A stretch of DNA of 64,000 nt from Symbiodinium natans (Eukaryota; Sar; Dinophyceae; Suessiales; Symbiodiniaceae): positions 104,501 through 168,500 of the forward strand of contig CAJNDS010001057.1 of assembly GCA_905221605.1 (NCBI GenBank). The letters run 5' to 3'. Positions 54,167-63,485 of this stretch are shown here, in pieces; position 1 is the first letter of the stretch, and each line of letters starts with the position of its first letter. The position numbers and the translations under genes are program-made. The notes beneath the pieces were generated by a model. That model was not told the DNA's origin. It searched no databases and was given only the letters and a program-made list of their open reading frames with translations.

Positions 54167-54368
54167 GCTTCAGTTTGGTCAGGGCCAGAGGCCGGCAATG
54201 CATGGCAGATCACGGTTGCATATGCGGAGTGATTGTCGGCAGCATTTGGCGGCAAAGCTGTGGACTGAACAGGCGGAGGAGGATGCAAACATCAAGAACG
54301 AGGCACCACGGTCAAGCGACTTTGGTAGCTCAGAGAGCAATCCTGAGATCGGGTGTGGACATGACCAG

Positions 54369-54437
54369 GCCCGTGACACCTTGCTCCGTGCTGCCAAAAG
54401 TGGAAGCCTGTCGTCGGCCCTTCGAGCAGTCTCCAAG
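54369..54437 (+). CDS. Repeat-module exon 2a, 23 codons, GC donor
   Basis: Lies between ATGACCAG and GCAAGA; reads ARDTLLRAAKSGSLSSALRA and VSK, exactly 69 bp, phase 0. Defines the 23-codon first half of the module. Confidence 0.6.
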
Positions 54438-54568
54438 GCAAGACGTATGTCGCTTGATTGGCTTTGGGCACAAACTGCACATGTCAACATCATGCAAAGA
54501 TGCAGTTCCTTGCAAACAAGACGTTTGCGAGAACATGCACGCTGTCGGCTCTTGCATGACCTCGTCAG

Positions 54569-54625
54569 GCGGCAGCCCCATCATTGGATGTGGAAGCCCT
54601 CCGCCTCGAGGCTCCATTCACTCAA
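54569..54625 (+). CDS. Repeat-module exon 2b, 19 codons
   Basis: Lies between CTCGTCAG and GTCAGT; reads AAAPSLDVEALRLEAPFTQ, phase 0. Supplies the VEALRLE second half of the module. Confidence 0.55.
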
Positions 54626-54760
54626 GTCAGTTCCGAGTCAGATATTTGTCAGAATATGCCAACATGTTGGCAACACGTGACAGTCGTACAAGTCGTAATT
54701 CTGAGTCGTATGCGTCTTTGTTCGCACCATGTAACACCTTTGGGAAACATTGGAAAACAG

Positions 54761-54829
54761 GCTCGTGACACCCTGCTGCGGGCCGCGCGGGACGGAAGTT
54801 TGGCAGCTGCTTTCGAGGAATCACACGAG
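54761..54829 (+). CDS. Repeat-module exon 3a, about 23 codons
   Basis: After GAAAACAG the frame reads ARDTLLRAARDGSLAAAFEE and SHE. The donor is unclear: a GT lies at 54,834 out of phase, and GACC directly after codon 23 would be a GA donor. Confidence 0.55.
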
Positions 54830-54936
54830 GACCGTGAGCGGGTTGGGCATGTCAAACACTGCATAGCCAGAAAACAAAGAATGGAGGGGCTGGAGACCTG
54901 TCATGTTCTCTGTTCAATCTTCCCCCTTTAAAGAAG

Positions 54937-54972
54937 GAGCCAGAGGCCGATGTCGAGCTCTTGCGGCAAGAG
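54937..54972 (+). CDS. Repeat-module exon 3b, 12 codons
   Basis: Lies between TTTAAAGAAG and GTGCAG; reads EPEADVELLRQE, phase 0, aligned with VEALRLE. Confidence 0.5.
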
Positions 54973-55007
54973 GTGCAGCAGAGCGAAAGTTGAGCAAGGA
55001 ATTTGTC

Positions 55008-55100
55008 TGAGCACATTTGAGCACATCTGAGCACATCTGAGCACATCTGAGCACATCTGAGCACATCTGAGCACATCTGAGCACCATCTGAGCACTCTGA
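55008..55100 (+). repeat. Decamer array, unit GAGCACATCT
   Basis: About nine copies in the intron just before the next repeat-module exon (acceptor at 55,127). Confidence 0.85.
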
Positions 55101-55127
55101 GTTCTCACCTCATTTCCTTGTTACCAG

Positions 55128-55196
55128 GCCCGCGACACGCTGCTCCGGGCTGCCGGTGACGGCCGACTGGCCGCGGCGTTCCGCTCTGTGCGTGAG
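55128..55196 (+). CDS. Repeat-module exon 4a, 23 codons, GC donor
   Basis: After TTACCAG the frame reads ARDTLLRAAGDGRLAAAFRS and VRE, 69 bp, followed by GCCGGC. Confidence 0.5.
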
Positions 55197-55315
55197 GCCG
55201 GCGTCCAAGGATATCCAAGTGGAGGATGTCGAAGGACAGCTCTTGTACTCATGGAATTTCCGTATGTTCGCAACATGCAGCAAGGGCTTTACGAATGCTT
55301 TCCAATGCTTTGCAG

Positions 55316-55479
55316 GCACAAGCCTCCAAGTCCAAAGTCGCACTGCAGGCTGGATCCTGGCTAAACTTGATTTATACAATGCCGCGAAGGTGGCAAGTCT
55401 TGTTGTAGACACATAGACCCTGTCACCGATGTCTGTCAAGGCCAGCAAGGCCCACGAGATTGAGAAGCTACGCCGTGAG
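55316..55479 (+). CDS. Repeat-module exons 4b and 4c
   Basis: Exon 55,316-55,348 lies between CTTTGCAG and GCTGGA and reads AQASKSKVALQ. Exon 55,441-55,479 lies between GTCAAG and GTATCG and reads ASKAHEIEKLRRE, 13 codons, matching the LRxE second half. Both phase 0. Confidence 0.45.
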
Positions 55480-55710
55480 GTATCGGACCCTTAAGAGTCA
55501 GTATGAGTGAAGAACGATAAAGAGCGGAGTTCAGGCTTCTTTCTGGGGCCTGTGTGGATGCTGCCTGATGTTTTCTGAAGTCCTTTTGACTGACCTCATC
55601 TTCCGAGGCGAAGCGACCATGTGGGATCATCTATGCCTTGCAAATTGGATTCAGGGTTTGATGACGCATCAGAGAATTTTCATGGAACATCTTTCCTACT
55701 CGCGGGAGGC

Positions 55711-55779
55711 CGCCCAGGCTTTGGTGGTCGCTGCGCACAACGGCAACCTTGCTGAGGCTTTGAAGCAGTCTCGCAAGCC
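55711..55779 (+). CDS. Repeat-module exon 5, divergent
   Basis: After TCGCGGGAG the frame reads AAQALVVAAHNGNLAEALKQ and SRK. Agrees with AxxxLLxAAxxGxLAxAL. Donor not resolved. Confidence 0.45.
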
Positions 55780-56049
55780 GGAGGCGCGGGCTTGCGACTT
55801 CAGGGGCTTGGGGCAAGCGATTCCTAGGGGATGCGGCACAGCATTGCATCAGGTTGGAGATAGTGCTGCATTCCGTGCTGCCACTGGCTCACTTGCTTTC
55901 AATCAGGTTGTGGTTTTTATACTATGGTGCGCACAGTCGTGCCAATGACATGCTTGAAAGTCCCTTAAGTCCCTTGCCCCAGCATGTCACTCCAAACCGA
56001 TCAGCATTCCAGCTAGCTACTTGTTCATTGTGGCACTGCTGACATCAAG

Positions 56050-56511
56050 GCAAGCGCCGGTAGAAGGTCCAATGATTCCAATGGTCCATCGGTCACACTT
56101 GTAGCTTCTGGTCTCCGTGAAGCCTGGCTATCGGCAGTTTTCGAGAACACAGAGACCTGTCCCTCGAGAGAAGAGGCAGTGGAAATTTTGAGCGGAGTGG
56201 CAGCCTCCACTGACAAGACCTGGATCCACAATTTCGAGCCAGAAGGCCCCGCCGGCACAACCCGGCGCCGGCCGGCCCCGTGCCCAATGAGGACGCGTCA
56301 AGAGAGGAGCGTCGTGAAGGCACTGGCAGCCAAGCAGGTCGCCATTTCCAGGAGGCTGGAAGAAGGACAACTGAAGGACATTTCCTGCCAAAACGTCTGC
56401 TTCGCCACACGTCTCTCTGCAGACGATTGCCAAGATGCAGCTCTCCGACGTGCGCCGACCCTGGAAGGGACTCTCGAGGCTCCTAAGGCCTTGCCGGAGC
56501 ACCTGACATGA
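56050..56511 (+). CDS. Long exon or terminal ORF with a diverged module
   Basis: After GACATCAAG an uninterrupted frame of 153 codons ends at TGA 56,511. It starts with a Ser/Gly-rich stretch, then SVTLVASGLREAWLSAVFEN and EEAVEILSGVAAS, which align with the two halves of the module, then a basic helical region (RSVVKALAAKQVAISRRLEE). Internal donors may exist because more modules follow downstream; if not, this would be a C-terminus of one transcript. Confidence 0.5.
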   Translation, partial: ASAGRRSNDSNGPSVTLVASGLREAWLSAVFENTETCPSREEAVEILSGVAASTDKTWIHNFEPEGPAGTTRRRPAPCPMRTRQERSVVKALAAKQVAISRRLEEGQLKDISCQNVCFATRLSADDCQDAALRRAPTLEGTLEAPKALPEHLT

Positions 56512-57029
56512 CTCGCGATGCTGGACAGTTTGGATGCCTATGAGCAAGGCGTCGAGTAATATTATGGAGGGTATGGGAGGGCTGGCCCCATTTCATCTGT
56601 GAGTCTCGTGTTTTGCCGGGGTGGAAGACTGCCCAGCTGGGGACAGAGGCTTTTGGACTTAAATGACGGACGGCTGAGTGTGGCAACTTTTGATGCACAG
56701 GAAGCTTTTCTCAAGCGAGCATGAGCGACGAACTCCCGCAACTCGTGGTTGACTGGCAGGTTTTGCGAAGCTACTGGTTCATGGGCTGGGGCGAGCGGAA
56801 GAAGGAACAAATCAGGGGACATAAGTGGACCCCGGGCGAAAGCACAAAATCTGATTGTGCAGGGAGGCGCTCTCAGACAAACAAGTGTCATGGCGCTGTT
56901 GATGTCTCCACATGTGGAGACTGCGCTTTCGCACAGTAAACGGAAGCAGAAAAGAGAGGTCCATTCATTGCTGGAACTTAATGGGGTTGCAGGTGCTGCA
57001 CAGTCATTGGCCCAAGAACTGCACAGAAG

Positions 57030-57056
57030 GTTGACGTGGAAGCCCTTCGTGTGGAG
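57030..57056 (+). CDS. 9-codon microexon, second-half module
   Basis: After GCACAGAAG the frame reads VDVEALRVE before GTTGGG, 27 bp, phase 0. Nearly identical in sequence to part of exon 2b (DVEALRLE). Confidence 0.45.
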
Positions 57057-57131
57057 GTTGGGCAGATTTTGCTTTTCCTGATTTTGTTGAAGCATGAAGC
57101 CGGTTGCTGCTGAGTTTGCCCAGTTGTACAG

Positions 57132-57236
57132 GCCCGCTCCACTATGATCCGTGCTGCCCAAGATGGCAGCCTCCGGAAGGCTCTGGAGGAAACTCGTGTC
57201 GAAAGCCTTCGACTTGAAGCCGCATCCTCGGGGACC
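57132..57236 (+). CDS. Complete repeat module on one exon, 35 codons
   Basis: Lies between GTTGTACAG and GTGACT; reads ARSTMIRAAQDGSLRKALEE then TRVESLRLEAASSGT, exactly 105 bp, phase 0. Shows both halves contiguous and so supports joining the split copies. Confidence 0.6.
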
Positions 57237-57307
57237 GTGACTGGGCAGAGCGGCTGCCGGCAGCTGCGTTTTTCCCCCGCTTTTCCGCTCCTTCTCATGA
57301 CGCCCAG

Positions 57308-57386
57308 GCTCGCGACCGGTTGTTGGCCGCTGCCCGTGATGGCCGCCTCGCGGCAGCCCTGCACCGCAAGACGGCCGGCTGGACAC
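57308..57386 (+). CDS. Repeat-module exon, first half
   Basis: After GACGCCCAG the frame reads ARDRLLAAARDGRLAAALHR and KTAGWT before GTTTGG. The end may be earlier to restore phase. Confidence 0.5.
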
Positions 57387-57389
57387 GTT

Positions 57390-58400
57390 TGGTTTGTGAG
57401 ATTTTGTGAGGCTCAAGTCTGTCGGTTGGGATTTCCCAGCCTATTGCAAGCCCTACCCTAGTGCGACAATAGTATCCTTGGCAAAAGCGTTCACTTCAGA
57501 AACGGCAGTGCCCGTCACAACGTGGATGCTGCGTTGGGCCCCAGCTTCAAATAGTACAGAAGAGTAAGAATCAGCAACGCGAGGGCAAGCAAGTGCAGTT
57601 GCACAGCAGAGCTGTGACGCTGCAAGAGCTTTGGAGCCCCCACGTGGCCGCCCACATATATTCAGATGATACTATATATGATGTGCTATGCACTCAGCCC
57701 TGCAGGGCTTTGAGGCAATGGAAAACATGCAGGCAGCGTCCACATGCGTGCCGAGCTGTGTAGCTGTGCAGTTGTTCTTGTAAACCTAGCACCACTGGAA
57801 GAAAGCAAGGGAGCATCAACGAGAAAACATTAGCATGCCGAACTTGGTAACATGAGCACGAAGAATCGACAAATCTTCAATTGTCGAAAAGCAAGCTGCA
57901 AGGATGCCGAGTGTCGAGGACACAGCCAGGCGCACACCGCGACGTGCCGGGCCGCACCCTGGATGGCGGACGCTGAAGACTGTCGACCTCTGAACCGGAA
58001 CCCTCCTTAACTGCGTCGAGAACACTTCAGCGGTCGAGAGCAAGCCTGAGCCTAGAGCAAGCTTGATGACAAGGCGAACCCCCATTTTTTTGTTGGGAAG
58101 CCGAGGTGGCGAACATCAATTGAATTTGTTTTGGCAGCACAAGCAGGGCTCAGCACAACAGATCTAGATCAGGAGCGTGCACATGAGTGTAACTTTCGAC
58201 ATGTTCTTTCTCTTTCTGTTTGAGACCTATTTCTCGTTGTGCACAGTGTATGGCACTGTCCAGAACGACAGCGGCACAGATGCCGGGACACGCCGAGCCA
58301 TTCCGTGACATGCCATCTGACCCATTTGACCCTGACACTTTGATATTTGTGAGCTGACGAGTGTGCGCCAGGCCTCGGAGGACCTTCCCTTGCTGTTGCT
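57390..58400. other. No supported feature
   Basis: No convincing exons or repeats; presumably a long intron or intergenic spacer in the repeat-module locus. Confidence 0.3.
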
Positions 58401-58517
58401 GTGTCAAGTTATGTCAAGTTGCAAGGTTTCGCCGATAGGGTGAAGTTCGAGGTATGTGGCATGCTGGCTGATGTTCCATACAGCTGTACTTGGACATACT
58501 TTGACCAATCTGCGCAG

Positions 58518-58547
58518 GAGCGAAGCCTTGATGAGATCCGTGAGAAG
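58518..58547 (+). CDS. 10-codon microexon
   Basis: After TGCGCAG the frame reads ERSLDEIREK before GTTGCC; resembles the second half of the module (IEKLRRE). Confidence 0.35.
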
Positions 58548-58769
58548 GTTGCCGGATGTTGTGAGCGCAATCAGCTGCCATCGCTGGACAGACTTGCAAT
58601 GTATTGAAGTTGACACTCCTGCCAACAACTGAAGAATGAAAAACTCTGGCTTGTCTCTCTGACCACCCTCGCCCTTTCTCACTCTCGCTCTCTGCGGTCG
58701 TCCTCACATATTCTCAGTTGCTCACACTCACTTTATCACTCTCTCAGTCGCTCACTTTGACTTTGACAG

Positions 58770-58988
58770 GCCAAGTCGGCACTGCTCAAGACACTAGAGA
58801 CAGGGGACTTCCAGAAGGCCCCGGACACATGGGGACGCCGCATCATGTCCTGCATCAGGCCTCGTTCGATCCGTAAGGCCACAATCCGCAGAATCCGCCT
58901 GCATTTTTTGTCAGAAGAGCATTTCAGAGGACGTTTTTCCGTCAGGCCATGGAGTCCATACGCCAGAAGCGTGAGGCACTGGCTCCGG
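58770..58988 (+). CDS. Two repeat-module exons, diverged
   Basis: After TTTGACAG a frame from 58,770 reads AKSALLKTLETGDFQKAPDT, a worn first half. Exon 58,946-58,988 follows TCCGTCAG, reads AMESIRQKREALAP and ends before GTAATT. Confidence 0.4.
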
Positions 58989-59098
58989 GTAATTTGCATG
59001 AGGTTCCTTGCCTGTCCACTCGTTTGTGCTGTGATTCCAATGATGATTCCAATGATGATTCCGCGGGATTGCCACTGGAAAATATGCAGCACTGCCAG

Positions 59099-59151
59099 GC
59101 TCCGGCAACTGTCGAGCTCGGTCCTAAACTGGAACAAAGAATGCAAACCTT
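59099..59151 (+). CDS. Short exon
   Basis: Lies between CACTGCCAG and GTGAGT; reads APATVELGPKLEQRMQT. Good splice signals on both sides. Confidence 0.45.
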
Positions 59152-59616
59152 GTGAGTGACTCGAACAGTCCTGATCTCAAATGTGTGCTAGGTCAACTCC
59201 GTTCCATTTGTGCCCTTCAGCCGGGCGCTTGTGCTTGATGTAAGAGACAATGTAGGCTCTGGGGAGTAAGTGTGAGAATGTTTGTGAGGTTGGGACCTGG
59301 CTCATGGCGCCGTCATTCGAGGTGCCCGGTATAGCTATGGTATTTGCAGCTTAGTGCAGCTTCAAAGTCGCAGCTGGAGCTCGGCAGGTGCAGGCGGCCC
59401 CGAAGCTGGGCTCATACGAACAAGTTGCAAACGGTACGATATCGGATTGCTCCCCCGCCCTGCCGCGCGACTCAGGCCTCAACCAGTTGAACAAGCTGTC
59501 GAGGCCCGATGCCCAAAGAGAACGCTCTACCAACGCACAACCAAGCACTGCGTGCCGATTTGCCGACAAGTGTTGCACCCCACCTCTATGGACTTGTGGC
59601 CCATCTTTTGGTGCAG

Positions 59617-59665
59617 GAGAAGCCAGCCTGCATCGACCAGACGTGCTCAGCCCAGCTGAAGAAGA
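59617..59665 (+). CDS. Short exon with consensus GTAAGT donor
   Basis: After TTGGTGCAG the frame reads EKPACIDQTCSAQLKK before GTAAGT. Upstream, near 59,349-59,441, further short frames (ASKSQLELG; AAPKLGSYEQVAN) may be additional exons, the first resembling AQASKSKVALQ at 55,316. Confidence 0.45.
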
Positions 59666-59699
59666 GTAAGTTAATGCTGGCCAGTTCAATGTTTGTGCT

Positions 59700-60915
59700 A
59701 ACAATGCGTTCTAGCATGTTCTGTCGCATGTCCAGCTCAGCTAGTAGTATCAACCAGCATTGAGTTTCGACCTTGGGTGTGCCAGTTCGTGCCAGTGATA
59801 CATCCTTGGTCTGGTCCCAGGCCCGACCGCCCTGTCTCGCCAACAAGGGCGCGCTTGCCCTAGACTCCGTTGCTTCTGCGCATGCTTGCTCATGCACATG
59901 CTTGTGTTTGGGCATGTGTTTGTGTTTGTGAATGTTTCTGTTTATGTGCCATTGTGTTTGTGTGAATCACTTCATAAATGCAGTGGTCACTTGGATCTTC
60001 TGGGCCGTCTTCAGTCGTCCAACTCCCGATTCCCCCGATCCTTAGGCTGAGTCGGTTTTCTCCTATTCAGATGGAGGGGGAGATGTCTGGTCAAATGTTT
60101 CTGTTGTCCACAGGGTGGCAGCTTTAAAGAATTGGTGGCGCTGCTCTGCTGCTCTCCTCTCAAGCTCTGGTCTATTTTGGGAGCTGGTTACGGCCTTAGT
60201 TGTGGGGCTTCATCGCTAACTGATTCCTTGACTTCAGCCCCAATGCGGCTCCAGGTGAGCTGTGTCCAATTCGAGCCACATATATAGTAGTCTGTGAGAA
60301 AGGACGTGTACCTCAAGCGTTTATCAGTCTGGCTTTCGGCTCAACATTCACAAGTGGACCAGAGTAAAGCAAGCTGTCATGCATCAGCCAAACCCCATCT
60401 CAAACCTCTCCCACTCCAAACCTCATACGCCCTACACTCCAAGCCACCTACACTCTGCGCTTTGCACCTAACCTCAGAAGTCTCGAAGTCTGGGAGGACT
60501 TTCGATGCATCAGTCTTTTGCATAGACAGCGTGCTTGCTACAAACTGCAGGGTGGTATGTCAGAACTGCCTTCGGTGCCTGGGGCGAGGGGAGAGTCTCG
60601 TTGTCTCACCCTTTACAAGATAGACCTTAGACTTGAAAGGTAGCAAATTTACGGGAATGACAAAGACCGCTCTTGGCCCTCTCGAGAAATCAAGTTCCGT
60701 TCCGTTGGAGGTCCGGCAATCATGACCAATTCCGCCCTTTCCGGTCTTGGTCAGTAGTATATCACAGACATATACGTGTCAGCAAACCCCGCGAAATCAA
60801 GAACGTTGCGGTTCTGGATTGAATTCGGCGCCATCAATCGTTGGAGGTCGCGCACGCGCGGCCTGGCCGCGCGTGTCCGCGTGCCCTCGGAGCGTGCATT
60901 CACACCTGAGGGGCC
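59700..60915. other. No well-supported gene
   Basis: Open frames at 59,586-59,915 (minus) and 60,294-60,623 (plus) have no motifs or clear splice sites. Confidence 0.3.
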
Positions 60916-60916
60916 G

Positions 60917-61215
60917 ATGCAAGGCCAACATCCATGGGTGGATGGGGGGCCAACATCCAGGCTTGAGGGGTGCATGTTGGGCCAAAATCCACGCTTGAGG
61001 GGGTTGGGCCACCGTCCACGCTTGAGGGCCAAATGTTATGCCAACATCCACGCTGGAGGTTGTTGGGCCAGCATCGGGCCGACATCGACTCATGAGGGCT
61101 GGATGTTGGGCCAAACATGCACGCTTCAGAGGTGGATGTTGGGGCAACATCCGCGCTTGAGGGGTGGATGTTTGGCCAACATGTGGAATGTTGGGCCAAC
61201 ATCCACGCTTGAGAT
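60917..61215. repeat. Degenerate minisatellite with self-complementary unit
   Basis: About eight or nine units of roughly 30-40 bp built around TGTTGGGCCAACATCC and ACGCTTGAGG. GGATGTTGG and CCAACATCC within a unit are mutual inverses, so each repeat can form a hairpin. Units vary in length and sequence. Confidence 0.8.
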
Positions 61216-61344
61216 TGCATGCGAACAGAACACGCTTTTCCGCAGCATCGGCCGGCCATGCCGGCCTGCACGATTCCCTACAAGATGAAGGCGTTATGAC
61301 CAGCAGCAACATGCGAACTGACTTGTTCACATCACTGCCATCCA

Positions 61345-61560
61345 CAAGATGCAACTTTCTGGCAAGCAAGCCAAAATGAACGTTGATGAGGCCACCCACA
61401 TCAAGGGGACCAACGGATAGACAAGTGGACACAAGGATTCCAGGGCCCGGCAGAAGCCGCCCACAGCGGAGACAAGCAGCCCAGGGAGAGACAAGGAGTC
61501 AGGCCATCTGAAAAGCGACAAAGGAAAGACAAGCGGAGACAAAAAGTCCCTCCCACACAT
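61345..61560 (+). CDS. Possible exons, Lys/Ser-rich disordered
   Basis: One frame reads MQLSGKQAKMNVDEATHIKG, meets a TAG near 61,408 and resumes with KDSRARQKPPTAETSSPGRD and a Lys/Gly/Asp-rich stretch. The TAG could be part of an acceptor (GGATAG) rather than a stop. Composition suggests a disordered region. Confidence 0.35.
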
Positions 61561-61749
61561 GCTGTGGTATTCAAGTGTTCAGCTCGATTGGTGTGTTTGT
61601 TTGTGAAAGTCCACGAGTTTTGGCTGAGTGGTGCGGAAGGTTTGCGCTGTTTTCTGCAGCTGTTCTCAGGACCGGCCGCGCGAAACGCCGCATCATCGGA
61701 GCCGTCGTTCGCATTCCAAACGAATCTTTGCCAGCTGGCTCCTTGAAGA

Positions 61750-61861
61750 GAGCACCAGGACTCCGACAATCCAGTGAGTGCTGCGCAGCCCAATCAGCCC
61801 GCAAGCATAACAGCCAAGGTCGATCCCCAGCCTCCAGCAACATCACCCACGCTTGCCACCT
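61750..61861 (+). CDS. Possible Pro-rich exon
   Basis: After CTTGAAG the frame reads EHQDSDNPVSAAQPNQPASI and TAKVDPQPPATSPTLAT. A GTGAGT lies inside it (61,771), so the exon may be shorter. Confidence 0.35.
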
Positions 61862-61998
61862 GATCTTGCAGATGTATGCTCATACGGCCCATACGCACTG
61901 AATCCACTAGCAATAAGTGGCATATGGCATAGTGCAAAGGTCAAAACGTCCCTGGGTCATGGCCGGAACCTCAGACCTCTCGTGGCCCCGTCAGTGAG

Positions 61999-62048
61999 TC
62001 ACAAGACCTCGCGAGGCTGGTTCTCCAGCAGCTGGCCTGCGCGTCAAG
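61999..62048 (+). CDS. Helical exon
   Basis: After CCCCGTCAG the frame reads ESQDLARLVLQQLACASRN before GTCACG. Boundaries by splice consensus. Confidence 0.45.
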
Positions 62049-62110
62049 GAATGGTCACGCGTCCTGAGGAATCTTGCCGCATCTTGGCACATCTGCCCTA
62101 TTCTGCAAGG

Positions 62111-62370
62111 AGCCGCCTGTTTTCCACCTGGATGATGACTCGGGTTGCGAGGGACAAGGCCGCGGCGTGGCACTGAGGATCATGAAAAGAATGATGAGTT
62201 GCAGGCGTTCTGCATTCGCTCTTTCGCATTGCTTCGGACCGTTGTCCAGGCGTCATGCATCGTCATGTACTGACATGAAATCGTCAGAAGACTTGAGGTC
62301 TTACACGAAAAACGAGTATCACGGCCATGCCAGGGACTCGGCTGTTTCACGCCATCACGACAATCTCCAG
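62111..62370 (+). CDS. Two exon candidates
   Basis: After TCTGCAAG a frame reads EPPVFHLDDDSGCEGQGRGV and ALRIMKRMMS. After AAATCGTCAG a frame reads EDLRSYTKNEYHGHARDSAV and SRHHDNLQ. Both are charged and protein-like and lead into the terminal exon at 62,413. Confidence 0.4.
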
Positions 62371-62381
62371 TCCAGAAATGT

Positions 62382-62407
62382 GTTGAGCACTGTTGAGCAC
62401 CGTTGAG
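62382..62407 (+). repeat. Decamer repeat, unit TGTTGAGCAC
   Basis: Two and a half copies immediately upstream of the terminal coding segment. Confidence 0.6.
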
Positions 62408-62412
62408 AATCA

Positions 62413-62565
62413 TGCAGCGGCTGAGCCTTGATTTTCAGAGATCTGATGAGAGTGAGAGCAACAGTCAAGACATGCTGCGTAGGTTCGAGGCGATGGGCAG
62501 TACCCAGCTGTATCGCATGAGCACTCCGGAAGACGAGGAGGCAGAAGATGCCACAGGATCTTGAG
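62413..62565 (+). CDS. Probable terminal coding exon, acidic C-terminus
   Basis: From ATG 62,413 the frame reads MQRLSLDFQRSDESESNSQD, then MLRRFEAMGSTQLYRM and STPEDEEAEDATGS before a TGA at 62,563. It is 50 codons, with strong protein character. The ATG may be internal to an exon that starts slightly upstream. Likely the 3' end of the plus-strand gene whose exons begin near 61.3 kb. Confidence 0.5.
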
Positions 62566-63087
62566 ATAGCTTTTCTTTTTGATGTCTATTGCAGTCCTGC
62601 ATTCATCCATGTGCAGTCCAGTCAAAGGAGTTTCCAGAATCTCGAGATGTGTTGGTTTGCAGCTTTGCACATAGTTGCACCACTCTGGAGCCTGCGGCTG
62701 GCAGGTTGTTTCGAGGCCCGTGCCTTTGCTTCTTTCGCTTTGGGATTTGCAGACATGTTCAGTCCCGTCTAAAATGTCCAAAGACATCTTGGCTTGAAGA
62801 AGCCGTTTCCTTACGGAGAAGAAAACCCACCCAAACAGAAGCCCAAGCAAGGCCATGCCTCCCAGTGGATTGTTCTCCTCATTCCCGCTGAATTGCGAAT
62901 CATGACCAGCACACTCTGGCAACTCAGGGATACTGATCACTGTGACTTCAGCTCATCATTAACATTGCTGAGGATTCCAAACAACGAATGCACGCGACGC
63001 TGAATAATGAATGAACTATCTGGATGAAGCAAGATGCACATATGCACACGTGCACGCAGAAGCAGACATGAGAAGAGGAACGAGCGC

Positions 63088-63485
63088 GATTCAGAAACTG
63101 GGCGCATTCAGGAAACCAGGATGTAGGAACTTCAGCGATTCAGGAAGCTGCAGTTCAGAAAAAGCTAACTAGGCGATTCAGGAAACTACTCTCAGGAGGC
63201 GGGGAGGGGGGTGGGAGGGTGGGGGGTGTGGACGATAACGTTTGTTCAGATTCTGCGGTTTGCCGACTCTACGCTTTCCAGTTTCCCGATTCCGCGTTCC
63301 AGCTTCCCGAATCCTCGGCTCCGAATCCATGTCTTCTGGTTTCCCGGATCATGTGTCTCCAGTTTCCGAATCTGCTTTTGTTTAGTTTCTCGAATCCGCA
63401 CTTTTGGTTTCCCAATTTTCATTTTCCAGTTTCCGAATCAAGGTTTTCCGATCTCGAATTCGCGTTTTCGGTTTCCGAAGAATAG
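63088..63485. repeat. Oppositely oriented short-repeat clusters around a G-rich core
   Basis: On the left (63,088-63,190) GCGATTCAGGAAACT-type units recur three to four times. On the right (63,250-63,480) about eight units of the inverse form recur (CAGTTTCCCGAATCCGC-like, 24-30 bp apart). Between them is a G-rich stretch (63,196-63,228). Confidence 0.65.

Noticed and set aside
56209-56250. TWIHNFEPE resembles a mariner transposase segment
   Set aside because: The sequence after it lacks the expected transposase continuation, and the same ORF begins with a diverged copy of the local repeat module, so it is better read as part of that gene.
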